From the NCBI GenBank assembly GCA_028290405.1, contig JAQGJX010000163.1:1-41009 (forward strand): a DNA stretch of 41,009 nucleotides, read 5' to 3'. The notes under the pieces were generated by a model. It was not told where the DNA came from and searched no databases. It saw only the letters and a list, made by a program, of their open reading frames with translations. The position numbers and the translations under genes are program-made. This document shows, one piece after another, positions 32,785 to 40,757 of the stretch (positions are counted from its first letter, which is position 1; the number at the start of each line of letters is the position of its first letter). This DNA comes from Hyphomicrobiales bacterium (lineage in GTDB: Bacteria; Pseudomonadota; Alphaproteobacteria; Rhizobiales; Beijerinckiaceae).

Positions 32785-33590
32785 GCGACGCCGCCCTGCC
32801 TGCGGCCGTTCCGGCCAGGAAGCGCTTGGGCCTCAGCGACGAGGCTCTGGCGCGCATCGTCTGCGGCCTCGCCATCCTGGCTGTCTGGGAAGGCGCCATG
32901 CGCCTGTGGGCGCCGCCCTTCATCGCCCGGCCGTCCGGCATCGCCGTCGCCTTCTGGCCGACCATCACCAGCGCTGCGTTTCTGGAGGCGGCGGGCGCGA
33001 CCCTGGGGGCCATGGCGCAGGGCCTCGCCATCGCGGTGGTCGCCGGCACGGTCATCGGGCTCGCCATCGGCCGCTCGTGGATCGCCGACCGCGCCCTGCA
33101 CTATTACGTCAACGGCCTCTTCGCCATGCCCATGGTGGCGATCCTGCCGCTGCTCACCCTGTGGTTCGGCTACACCTCCGGCGCGCGGCTCGCCACCGTG
33201 GTGTTCGCCTCCATCTTCGCCATCATCATCAACGTCTCGGACGGGGCGCGCTCGGTTCCGCGCGAGTACATCGAAGTCTCGCGCGCCTACCGCGCCAGCG
33301 GTTTCTCGCGCCTCATGGAAGTGGTGCTTCCGGCCTCCGTGCCTTACCTGCTGGCGGGCCTGCGGCTGGCGGCGGGCCGCGCGCTCATCGGCGCAGTGGT
33401 GGCTGAGTTCTTCGCCGCGCTGAACGGTCTCGGCTATTTCATCCTCTTCAACACCCGCACGTTCAAGCACAACGAGGCGTTCGTGGCCGTGCTGTGCCTT
33501 GCTTGCTTCGGCGTGGCCGTCGAGCTGATGATGAACGGCGCCACCCGGCGCTACCTGCCCTGGTACAGGCGCGAAGACCGCGGCGCCTGA
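32781..33590 (+). CDS. NitT/TauT-type ABC transporter permease 2 (SsuC-like)
   Basis: Second permease, 269 residues, with a hydrophilic N-terminus of about 28 residues. Family stretches are YYVNGLFAMPMVAILPLLTLWFGYTSGARLATVVFASIFAIIINVSDGARSVPREYIEVSRAYRASGFSRLMEVVLPASVPYLLAGLRLAAGRALIGAVVAEFFAALNGLGY. The ATG overlaps the previous stop. It completes the importer of operon A and is followed by the hydrolase gene after 28 bases. Confidence 0.92.
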   Translation: MSDAALPAAVPARKRLGLSDEALARIVCGLAILAVWEGAMRLWAPPFIARPSGIAVAFWPTITSAAFLEAAGATLGAMAQGLAIAVVAGTVIGLAIGRSWIADRALHYYVNGLFAMPMVAILPLLTLWFGYTSGARLATVVFASIFAIIINVSDGARSVPREYIEVSRAYRASGFSRLMEVVLPASVPYLLAGLRLAAGRALIGAVVAEFFAALNGLGYFILFNTRTFKHNEAFVAVLCLACFGVAVELMMNGATRRYLPWYRREDRGA

Positions 33591-33618
33591 GGGATTTTCC
33601 GCACGTGAAGGATCATCG

Positions 33619-34686
33619 ATGAACGACGCCGTCGTCCGCTCCGCCATCCACCATTGGGGCCCGCGCTTCGTCGCGAACGGCGTCGCGCTGACCGACTTCG
33701 AGGAAGTCACCGCCTCCATCGGCGCGTGGAGCGAGTGGTGCGATAAGTGGTGCGCGCGCGCCGCGGTTCACGAGGCCATGGGGCGCGAGGCGCTGGCGCA
33801 CGGCAAGCGCCTCAGCGCCGGCGAGCACCTGCAACGCGCCGGCGTCTACTACCATTTCGCCAAGTTCCTCTTTGTTCACGACGTGCCCCAGATGCGCGCG
33901 GCGCACGCCAGGGCCATCGCGTGCCGCAACGACGCGCTGCCGCATCTTGCCCCGTCGGGCGAGCGCATCGAAATCCCCTTCGAGGGCCGGACGCTCGCGG
34001 GGATCCTGCGCAAGCCGCGCGGAGCGGCGCGCCCGCCCGTGATGCTGATGGCCTGCGGCCTCGATTCCTGCAAGGAGGAGACGGAGGCCTACGAGGCGCC
34101 CTTCCTCGCCCGGGGGATCGCGATCTTCGTCTTCGACGGGCCCGGACAGGGCGAGACGGAATACGATCTCCCCATCCGGGGAAACTACGAAACCGCCGTC
34201 ACGGCGATCATCGACGCGCTGCAAAAGCGCGACGACGTGGACCGGGACCGCATCGGCATGTGGGGCGTCAGCATGGGCGGCTATTACGCGCCGCGCGCCG
34301 CCGCCTTCGACGAGCGCATCCGCGCCTGCATCGCCCTCTCGGGCCCCTACGACTGGGCGGACGCGTGGCCCACCCTGCCGGGCCTGACGCGCGAAGCCTT
34401 CCGGGTGCGCAGCCACAGCGCGAACGAGGCGCAGGCGCTCGAGGTCGCCCGGACGCTCACGCTGCGGGGCGTGGCGGCGCGCATCCGCTGCCCCATCTTC
34501 ATCGTCGCCGGGAAGCAGGACACCGTGGTGCCCTGGCGCGACGCCGAGAAGCTGGCCCGCGAGGTCTCCGGCCCGGTGGAGTTCCTCGCCATCGAGGACG
34601 GGAACCACGTCGCCAACAACAGGGCCTATCGCTGGCGCCTCCAGACCGCGGACTGGATGGCCGGACAACTCGGCGCGGCGGGCTAA
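33619..34686 (+). CDS. Alpha/beta hydrolase, 2,6-dihydroxypseudooxynicotine hydrolase/FrsA-like
   Basis: 355-residue cytoplasmic hydrolase. An N-terminal helical cap (residues 1 to about 115, including HLQRAGVYYHFAKFLFVHD) precedes the core domain. The nucleophile is Ser 218 in RIGMWGVSMGGYY, with Asp 301 in AGKQDTVVPW and His 330 in IEDGNHVANN. Cap, length and triad spacing resemble the Arthrobacter 2,6-dihydroxypseudooxynicotine hydrolase, which cuts a C-C bond next to a ketone; from memory its triad is Ser217-Asp300-His329. Esterase or other C-C hydrolase activity is also possible. It is the last gene of operon A, and its stop overlaps that of the convergent LacI gene by four bases. Confidence 0.85.
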   Translation: MNDAVVRSAIHHWGPRFVANGVALTDFEEVTASIGAWSEWCDKWCARAAVHEAMGREALAHGKRLSAGEHLQRAGVYYHFAKFLFVHDVPQMRAAHARAIACRNDALPHLAPSGERIEIPFEGRTLAGILRKPRGAARPPVMLMACGLDSCKEETEAYEAPFLARGIAIFVFDGPGQGETEYDLPIRGNYETAVTAIIDALQKRDDVDRDRIGMWGVSMGGYYAPRAAAFDERIRACIALSGPYDWADAWPTLPGLTREAFRVRSHSANEAQALEVARTLTLRGVAARIRCPIFIVAGKQDTVVPWRDAEKLAREVSGPVEFLAIEDGNHVANNRAYRWRLQTADWMAGQLGAAG

Positions 34687-35744
34687 CGCGTCAGCGAGCG
34701 CACGCGCGGCGCGGGCTTGCTGGCCGCCGCCGGCGCCGTGGAGCCCCGCACGATCAGTTCGACAGGCAGCACGACGCTGCGCGCCGGCGGCGCCTCGCCG
34801 CGCGCGTTCATCCGTTCCAGCAACACGCCGGCCGCCATGAACCCCACCTGGTATTGCTGGATGCGGATCGTCGTCAGCGGCGGGTCGATCCGGTCGACCA
34901 TCGGCATGTCGTTGAACCCCGTCACGGACAGATCCTGCGGGCAGCGCATCCCGCGGGCCCGCAGGGCGCCCAGGGCGCCGATGGCCAGGCGGTCGTTGGC
35001 GCACAGCACCGCCGTGAACCGGCCGCCGCCGTCCAGCAGCTCCCCCATGCAGCGGGCGCCGTCGTCCTCGTTGAACGCGCCCGCAAAACGCACCGGACCT
35101 GCAAGAAGGCCCAGCGCGGCGGCGTGAAGCACGAACGCCTGGTGGCGCTTCTTGCCCGTGGAGAGGTTCTGGTCTCCCGCGATGGCGGCGATGCGCGTGT
35201 GGCCGATGGAGGTGAGGTGCTCCAGCATCATCCGGATTCCTGCGGCGTCGTCGCTCACCACGGAGGCGATGGAGGGATCGTCCACGCTGCGGTTGACGGT
35301 GACGATCGGCACGCCCTGCCCGGCGAGCTCGCCAATGGCGGCGTCCTCGCGCTGCACGCTGGCGACCACGAGCCCGTCCACCCCGCGCGCCGACAACGCG
35401 TCGAGAATCACCGCCTCGCGCTCGCGCCGCCCGTCGGTGTTGACCACCAGCGTCGCGTAGCCCTTGTCCAGCAACGCATCCTCGACGCCCCGGATGATCG
35501 GCGGAAAGATCGAGTTGGTGATGTCCGGCACCACCACCCCCACGGTCTTGGTGCGGTTGGTGCGCAGGCTGTAGGCTGCGGTGTTGGGCCGATAGTCGAG
35601 CGCTCGGCTGGCTTGCGCGATCCGCTCGGCGATCTCGTCGGTAATGAGATGGCGCGTGTGCGGATTCAGCGCGCGCGACACTGTCGAGACGTGCACGCCC
35701 ACCGCCTGCGCGACATCTTTCAACGTGGACCGCTTCCTGGCCAT
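34683..35744 (-). CDS. LacI-family transcriptional repressor
   Basis: 353-residue DNA-binding regulator. The N-terminal helix-turn-helix is TLKDVAQAVGVHVSTVSRALN (residues 7-27), followed by the hinge ALDYRPNTAAYSLRTNRTKTVGVVVPD and a periplasmic-binding-protein-like sensor domain (CANDRLAIGALGALRARGMRCPQDLSVTGFNDMP). The hinge Leu in AYSLRT would insert at the central CG of the operator. ATG 35744 gives the normal LacI start; the frame is open further upstream. The gene lies between two operons whose promoters carry the matching palindromes O1 and O2, and O2 is in its own upstream region. The effector, unknown, should be the imported compound or a product. Confidence 0.93.
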   Translation of the reverse strand: MARKRSTLKDVAQAVGVHVSTVSRALNPHTRHLITDEIAERIAQASRALDYRPNTAAYSLRTNRTKTVGVVVPDITNSIFPPIIRGVEDALLDKGYATLVVNTDGRREREAVILDALSARGVDGLVVASVQREDAAIGELAGQGVPIVTVNRSVDDPSIASVVSDDAAGIRMMLEHLTSIGHTRIAAIAGDQNLSTGKKRHQAFVLHAAALGLLAGPVRFAGAFNEDDGARCMGELLDGGGRFTAVLCANDRLAIGALGALRARGMRCPQDLSVTGFNDMPMVDRIDPPLTTIRIQQYQVGFMAAGVLLERMNARGEAPPARSVVLPVELIVRGSTAPAAASKPAPRVRSLTR

Positions 35745-35817
35745 GGCGCCCTTTCGCGCGTGAACAAGCCGCGTCGATACCACCTGCCCGCGCGAACTTC
35801 CACAAACCCTCGAACGC

Positions 35818-35846
35818 TTGACACGATAACGCGACGGGCCCATAAA
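35818..35846 (+). promoter_or_regulatory. Sigma70-type promoter of operon B
   Basis: TTGACA (35818-35823), 17-base spacer, CATAAA (35841-35846, 4 of 6). The expected start is about 35853, inside operator O2. The arrangement is base-for-base equivalent in spacing to the operon A promoter. Confidence 0.7.
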
Positions 35847-35847
35847 A

Positions 35848-35861
35848 TGCAAACGATTGCA
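35848..35861. promoter_or_regulatory. LacI-family operator O2
   Basis: TGCAAACGATTGCA, a near-perfect 14-base palindrome with central CG, differing from O1 by one base. It begins two bases after the -10 box of operon B and lies 104 bases upstream of the divergent LacI gene, so it could also give autoregulation. Confidence 0.8.
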
Positions 35862-35952
35862 TGATTGCGGCGCAGCGCTCGGCGCGCGCCCGCGACGTGC
35901 GGTTTCAGACAACCCGGCCGACGCAAGATCGGGCGAGGAAGGGAGCGGACGA

Positions 35953-37257
35953 ATGATCGACGGCGGCGCCTTGAGACCCAACATCGTCAAGCCCGGCGAC
36001 ATCGATCCCAACTGGCGCTGGGACCGCGCGATCCCCGCCTATGGCCACACGTCCGTGGATTTTGAACGCCGCGTGGACCACGACCGGCTGCGCAAGTATC
36101 GCCTTGGCCGCGCCAAGCAGGCGCTGAAGAACTCCCAGTGCGGCGCGCTGCTGCTGTTTGACGTCAACAACATCCGCTACGTCTCCGGCACCAAGATCGG
36201 GGAATGGGAGCGCGACAAGCTCTGCCGCTTCGCGCTGCTGGCGGGGGACGAGGAGCCCATTGTGTGGGATTTCGGCTCCGCCGCCGTCCACCACAAGGTC
36301 AATTGCGACTGGCTGCCGACCGACAACTGGCGCGCCGGCATGCTGGGCATGCGCGGCACCGTGCCACCCTCCGTGGGGCTGATGAAATATCACGCCGAAG
36401 AGGTGATGGACCTGCTGCGCAAGGCGGGCGTCGCCGACATGCCGGTGGGCGTGGACCTCGCCGAAACCGCCATGTTCTTCGAACTGCAAAAGGCGGGCAT
36501 GAAGGTCGCCGACGGCCAGCAGGTGATGCTGGACGCGCGCGAGATCAAGAACATCGACGAGATCGTGCTGCTCAACCAGGCGGCCGCCATGGTGGATGGC
36601 GTCTACCACATGATTTACGAAGAGCTGAAGCCTGGCGTGCGCGAGAACGACATCGTCGCGATGGCGAACAAGATGCTCTACGAGATGGGCTCGGACGACG
36701 TTGAGGCCATCAACGCCATCTCGGGCGAGCGCTGCAATCCGCACCCGCACAATTTCACCGACCGTTATTTCAGGCCCGGCGACCAGGCGTTTTTCGACAT
36801 CCTGCAATCCTACCAGGGTTACCGGACCTGCTACTACCGCACCTTCAACATCGGGCGCGCCAACGACGGCCAGCGCGACGCCTACACCAAGTGCCGCGAA
36901 TGGCTCGACGCCGCCATCGCGCTCATCAAGCCGGGCGTCTCGACGGACACGGTGGCCAAAGTGTGGCCCAAGGCCGAAGAGTTCGGCTTCCCGAGCGAGC
37001 TTGCGGCCTTCGGCCTGCAGTTTGGCCACGGCCTCGGGCTGGCCCTGCACGAGAGGCCCATCATCTCGCGCCTCGTGTCCCTCGACAATCCGATGGAGAT
37101 CAAGACCGGCATGGTCTTCGCGCTCGAAACCTATTGCCCCGCGCGTGACGGTTTCTCGGCCGCGCGCATCGAGGAAGAGGTCGTCGTCACCGACAAGGGC
37201 TGCCAGGTCATCAGCCTCTTCCCGGCCGAAGAGCTCCCCATCGCCAATCGTTACTGA
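35953..37257 (+). CDS. M24-family metallopeptidase-like protein with altered metal site (DddP-like layout)
   Basis: 434-residue protein of the creatinase/aminopeptidase P fold. The N-terminal domain (residues 45-170) has CGALLLFDVNNIRYVSGT. In the pita-bread domain the expected five metal ligands are only partly present: Asp 282 (FFDILQSY), then Cys 293 in GYRTCYYRTF where Asp is usual, His 359 (FGHGLGLALHERP), Glu 392 (ALETYCP) and Glu 407 (RIEEEV). Overall layout recalls DddP-type M24 lyases and Xaa-Pro dipeptidase paralogues, but the Asp-to-Cys change suggests a different or missing metal and chemistry. AGGAAGGGAG precedes ATG 35953. It is the first gene of operon B under O2. Confidence 0.85.
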   Translation: MIDGGALRPNIVKPGDIDPNWRWDRAIPAYGHTSVDFERRVDHDRLRKYRLGRAKQALKNSQCGALLLFDVNNIRYVSGTKIGEWERDKLCRFALLAGDEEPIVWDFGSAAVHHKVNCDWLPTDNWRAGMLGMRGTVPPSVGLMKYHAEEVMDLLRKAGVADMPVGVDLAETAMFFELQKAGMKVADGQQVMLDAREIKNIDEIVLLNQAAAMVDGVYHMIYEELKPGVRENDIVAMANKMLYEMGSDDVEAINAISGERCNPHPHNFTDRYFRPGDQAFFDILQSYQGYRTCYYRTFNIGRANDGQRDAYTKCREWLDAAIALIKPGVSTDTVAKVWPKAEEFGFPSELAAFGLQFGHGLGLALHERPIISRLVSLDNPMEIKTGMVFALETYCPARDGFSAARIEEEVVVTDKGCQVISLFPAEELPIANRY

Positions 37258-37288
37258 GCGCAGCACAAGAAAACACGAGGAGACGTCC

Positions 37289-38314
37289 GTGACGGCTAAC
37301 GTCAGCCCCTCGGCCATTGCGCCGGCCAATGACGACATCGGCGCCGACACGCGGCGCGATCTCTATCGCCTGCAACTTGAAATCCGGCTGTTCGAGAAGC
37401 GCGCCTACGATCTCTTCCTGCAAAACCTCGTCAAGGGCACCAGCCATCTGTCGCTGGGGCAGGAGGCGATCGCGGCCGGCATGGCGCGGGCGATGAAGAA
37501 AGGCGATCTCTCCTTCTGCACCTATCGCGGCCATGCGCACACGCTGGCGCGCGGCGTGCCGATGGAGAAGGTGCTGGGCGAGTTGATGCAGCGCGACAAC
37601 GGCCTGATGCGCGGCAAGGGCGGCTCCATGCATCTCACCTCCGCCGAGCACGGCGTCATGGGCTCCTACGCCATCATCGGCGCGCATCTGCCCATCGCAT
37701 GCGGGGCCGCGTGGCGCGCACAATACCTGGGGCAGGACGACGTGTCGGTCTGCTTCTTCGGCGACGGCACGACGAACATCGGCGCCTTTCATGAGGCGCT
37801 GAACTTCGCCAAGGTCTGGAGCCTGCCGGTCGTGTTCGTGTGCGAGAACAACCTCTACATGGAATATACGCCCATCGGCGACGTGACCGCCGTGGAGCAT
37901 CCCGCCGCCGACCGCGCGTCCGCCTACGGGCTGGAGCGCATCATCGTCGACGGCAACGACGCCGACGCCGTCTATCGCATCGCGCAGGCCGCGTTCGCCA
38001 GGGCGCGGGCGGGCGGCGGCCCCTCGCTGATCGAGTGCAAGACCTACCGCCATTCAGGGCATTCGCGCGCGGACCCGGGCGCCTACCGCCCCAAGGGCGA
38101 GCTGGAGGAATGGCTGAAGCGCGATCCGGTGAAGCTCTACCGCCAGCGGCTCGCGGAGTTCGGCATACCGGAAGCCGACATCGCGGCGATTGAAACGGAG
38201 GTTCTGGCGCAGGTGGATCAAGCGACGGAGGCGTGCAAGGCCGCGCCCGCGCCGCCCGAGGAACTGCTGTGCACGGACGTGTACGCCGACGGGGGATGGG
38301 CATGGCGGAACTGA
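37289..38314 (+). CDS. 2-oxoacid dehydrogenase E1 component, alpha subunit (PdhA/AcoA-like)
   Basis: 341-residue thiamine-diphosphate subunit. Key stretches: QNLVKGTSHLSLGQEAIAAGMARAM, CTYRGHAHTLARGVPMEKVLGELM, GKGGSMHL, the cofactor motif GDGTTNIGAFHEALNFAKVWSLPVVFVCENN (GDG at 158-160, NN at 187-188), and YRHSGHSRADPGAYRP (phosphorylation-loop region). The GTG at 37289 has GAGGAG six bases upstream and gives the usual length; the frame is open further back through the M24 gene. With E1 beta it decarboxylates a 2-oxoacid or cleaves acetoin and acylates the lipoyl E2. Sequence does not separate pyruvate, acetoin and related substrates. Confidence 0.92.
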   Translation: MTANVSPSAIAPANDDIGADTRRDLYRLQLEIRLFEKRAYDLFLQNLVKGTSHLSLGQEAIAAGMARAMKKGDLSFCTYRGHAHTLARGVPMEKVLGELMQRDNGLMRGKGGSMHLTSAEHGVMGSYAIIGAHLPIACGAAWRAQYLGQDDVSVCFFGDGTTNIGAFHEALNFAKVWSLPVVFVCENNLYMEYTPIGDVTAVEHPAADRASAYGLERIIVDGNDADAVYRIAQAAFARARAGGGPSLIECKTYRHSGHSRADPGAYRPKGELEEWLKRDPVKLYRQRLAEFGIPEADIAAIETEVLAQVDQATEACKAAPAPPEELLCTDVYADGGWAWRN

Positions 38315-39279
38315 CATATCGCGACGCCGTCGCGCGCGGCATCGCCCAGGAGATGGAGCGCGACGAACGCGTGGTGTTTCTTGGCGAGGACGTCGCCAAG
38401 GCGGGCGGCGTGTTCAAGGCCACGGTCGGGCTCTACGACCGCTTCGGCCCCAAACGCGTGCGCGACACGCCGATCTCCGAACAGGCGATTCTGGGCGCCG
38501 CCATGGGCGCGGCCATGACGGGCCTGCGGCCCATCGCGGAAATCATGTTCTCGGACTTTCTGGCGGTGTGCTTCGATTTCATCGCCAACGAATTTCCCAA
38601 GACGCGCTACATGACTAACGGCCAGCTTGGCTGTCCGCTGGTGGTGCGCACCGGCAATGGCGCAGGGTCGCGCTTTGGCGCGCAGCATTCGCAATCCGTC
38701 GAGAACTGGTCGATGATGATCCCCGGCCTGAAGGTCGTGGCGCCGTCGAGCCCCGTGGACGTGGTGGGCCTGATGGCCGCCGCCGTGCGGGACCAGAATC
38801 CCGTGATCTTCTACGAGCACAAGTCGCTCTACGCCGTGAAGGGCGAGGTGCCGGACGGGGAGATCGTGGACACGCTGGGCACGGCTCGAATCCTGCGCCC
38901 CGGCCGCGACTGCACCATCCTTGCGCTGGCGCTCATGGTGCCCCGCGCCATGGAGGCGGCCGAAACGCTCAGCGCAGAGCACGGGATCGACTGCGAGGTG
39001 ATCGACGTGCGCTCGCTGGTGCCGCTGGATACCCAGACCATTCTGGGCTCCATCGCCCGCACCGGGCGCCTGTTCACCGTGGAGGAGAACCCCCGCCTGT
39101 GCGGCTGGGGCGCCGAGATCGCATCCATTGCGGCCGATGAAGCGTTCTACGATCTCGATGGGCCGATCGTGCGCATCACCACGCCGCATATTCCCCTCCC
39201 CGCCGCCGACAATCTCGAAGACATCGCGCTGCCCAATCCGCGCCGCATCGTCGAGAAAATCCTTCGGGCGATGGGCTAG
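38302..39279 (+). CDS. 2-oxoacid dehydrogenase E1 component, beta subunit (PdhB/AcoB-like)
   Basis: 325-residue partner of E1 alpha. Family stretches are LTYRDAVARGIAQEMERDERVVFLGEDVAKAGGVFKAT, RDTPISEQAILGAAMGAAMTGLRPIAEIMFSDF, RTGNGAGSRFGAQHSQS (active-site His region) and the C-terminal CEVIDVRSLVPLDTQTILGSIARTGRLFTVEE. It overlaps the end of E1 alpha by 13 bases. ATG 38302 has GGGGGA at a good distance; ATG 38296 lies too close to it. Full length and all usual blocks are present. Confidence 0.92.
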   Translation: MAELTYRDAVARGIAQEMERDERVVFLGEDVAKAGGVFKATVGLYDRFGPKRVRDTPISEQAILGAAMGAAMTGLRPIAEIMFSDFLAVCFDFIANEFPKTRYMTNGQLGCPLVVRTGNGAGSRFGAQHSQSVENWSMMIPGLKVVAPSSPVDVVGLMAAAVRDQNPVIFYEHKSLYAVKGEVPDGEIVDTLGTARILRPGRDCTILALALMVPRAMEAAETLSAEHGIDCEVIDVRSLVPLDTQTILGSIARTGRLFTVEENPRLCGWGAEIASIAADEAFYDLDGPIVRITTPHIPLPAADNLEDIALPNPRRIVEKILRAMG

Positions 39280-39294
39280 CCAAGGACGCACGCC

Positions 39295-40737
39295 ATGAGC
39301 CAGACCGACGCACCGACAGGCCTGTACATCGACGGCCAATTCGTGGACGCCTCCGACGGCGGGCGGTTTGACGTGGTGAACCCCGCCAACGAAGAGGTCA
39401 TCGCCTCCGTGGCGAGCGCGACCGAGGACGACGCCATGCGGGCGCTGGACGCGGCGCAAGCGGCGTTTCCGGCCTGGGCCGCCCAGACCCCGCGTGCGCG
39501 CGGCGAAATCCTGCGCAAGACGTGGGAACTCATCATGGCCGATCAGGAGCGCCTTGCGCGCCTGATTACGCTGGAGAACGGCAAGGCCCTGTCGGACGCG
39601 CGCGGCGAGATCGCGTACGCGGCCGAATTCTTCCGCTGGTATGCGGAGGAAGCGGTGCGCAACATCGGCGACGTCATGCGCTCGCCCTCCAGCGGCGCGC
39701 GCATTCTCGTGCAGCACAAGCCCGTCGGCGTGGGCGTTCTCGTCACGCCGTGGAATTTCCCCGCCGCCATGGGCACGCGCAAGATCGGCCCCGCGCTGGC
39801 CGCCGGCTGTCCGGTGGTCGTCAAGCCCGCGTCCGACACGCCCCTCACCATGCTGGCGCTGATGCCCCTGCTGGAGAAGGCGGGAGTGCCCAAGGGCGTG
39901 GTCAACGTCATTCCCTCCCGCAGCTCTGGCGCGGTGGTGGACAAGCTGCTGCATGACCCGCGCGTGCGCATCGTATCCTTCACGGGCTCCACCGAGGTCG
40001 GCCGCAAGCTGCTGCACGGCGCCGCCGACAACGTGGTCAACGCCGCGATGGAGCTGGGCGGCAACGCGCCCTTCATCGTCTGCGCCGACGCCGACGTGGA
40101 CGCCGCCGTCGAGGGCGCCATGATCGCCAAGATGCGAAACATGGGCGAGGCCTGCACGGCCGCCAACCGCTTCTACGTGCACGAGAGCGTGCATGACGCC
40201 TTCGCCCGCAAGCTCGCGGCGCGCATGGGCGCGATGAAGATCGGCGACGGGCTGGAGCCGGGCGTGGAGGTCGGGGCCCTGGTGAACAAGGAGACGCGCG
40301 ACAAGGTGATTCACTTCGTGGAGGACGCCAAAGCCAAGGGCGCGAAGGTTCTCACGGGCGGAAGGGCGCTGGACCGCAAGGGCTTCTTCTACGAGCCCAC
40401 GGTGCTGACCGATGTGGCGGACAGCTCGGACCTTCTCTGCGACGAGATCTTCGGCCCCGTGGCGGCCATCCAGCGGTTCAGCGACGAGGACGAGGTGGTG
40501 CGGCGCGCCAACGACACCCAGTACGGCCTCGTGGCCTATCTCTACACGCGTGACGTCGGACGCGGCCTCGCGCTCAGCGAGCGGCTGGACTTTGGCATGA
40601 TCGGCCTCAATCGCGGGCTTGTGTCGGACCCTGCGGCGCCCTTTGGCGGCATGAAGCAATCAGGCGTCGGGCGCGAAGGCGCGCACGAAGGCATGATGGA
40701 ATTTCTGGAGACGCAATACGTCTCCGTGGCCTGGTAG
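39295..40737 (+). CDS. NAD(P)-dependent aldehyde dehydrogenase, succinate-semialdehyde dehydrogenase-like
   Basis: 480-residue ALDH, standard length for the GabD group. Motifs: VTPWNFPAAMGTRKIGPALAAGC (Asn 154), VVKPAS (Lys 177), FTGSTEVGRKLL, the general base Glu 253 in MELGGNAPF and the nucleophile Cys 287 in NMGEACTAANRFYVH. The C-terminal GLNRGLVSDPAAPFGGMKQSGVGREGAHEGMMEFLETQYV is typical of succinate-semialdehyde dehydrogenases. It is placed inside the dehydrogenase-complex operon, 15 bases after E1 beta and 20 before E2, which implies that it acts in the same pathway, for example on a semialdehyde released by the hydrolase step. Confidence 0.9.
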   Translation: MSQTDAPTGLYIDGQFVDASDGGRFDVVNPANEEVIASVASATEDDAMRALDAAQAAFPAWAAQTPRARGEILRKTWELIMADQERLARLITLENGKALSDARGEIAYAAEFFRWYAEEAVRNIGDVMRSPSSGARILVQHKPVGVGVLVTPWNFPAAMGTRKIGPALAAGCPVVVKPASDTPLTMLALMPLLEKAGVPKGVVNVIPSRSSGAVVDKLLHDPRVRIVSFTGSTEVGRKLLHGAADNVVNAAMELGGNAPFIVCADADVDAAVEGAMIAKMRNMGEACTAANRFYVHESVHDAFARKLAARMGAMKIGDGLEPGVEVGALVNKETRDKVIHFVEDAKAKGAKVLTGGRALDRKGFFYEPTVLTDVADSSDLLCDEIFGPVAAIQRFSDEDEVVRRANDTQYGLVAYLYTRDVGRGLALSERLDFGMIGLNRGLVSDPAAPFGGMKQSGVGREGAHEGMMEFLETQYVSVAW

Positions 40738-40757
40738 CGGCGGACGGGGGCGAGGCG

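Noticed and set aside
33613-35862. Long open frames on both strands across the hydrolase and LacI genes (about 700 codons each)
   Set aside because: They run through two recognisable genes and have low-complexity Arg/Ala/Gly composition without motifs.
38218-40659. An 813-codon minus-strand open frame opposite E1 beta and the aldehyde dehydrogenase
   Set aside because: The plus-strand genes have clear family motifs along their full length. The antisense translation is rich in His, Arg and Ala with no domain pattern, as expected from high-GC third positions.
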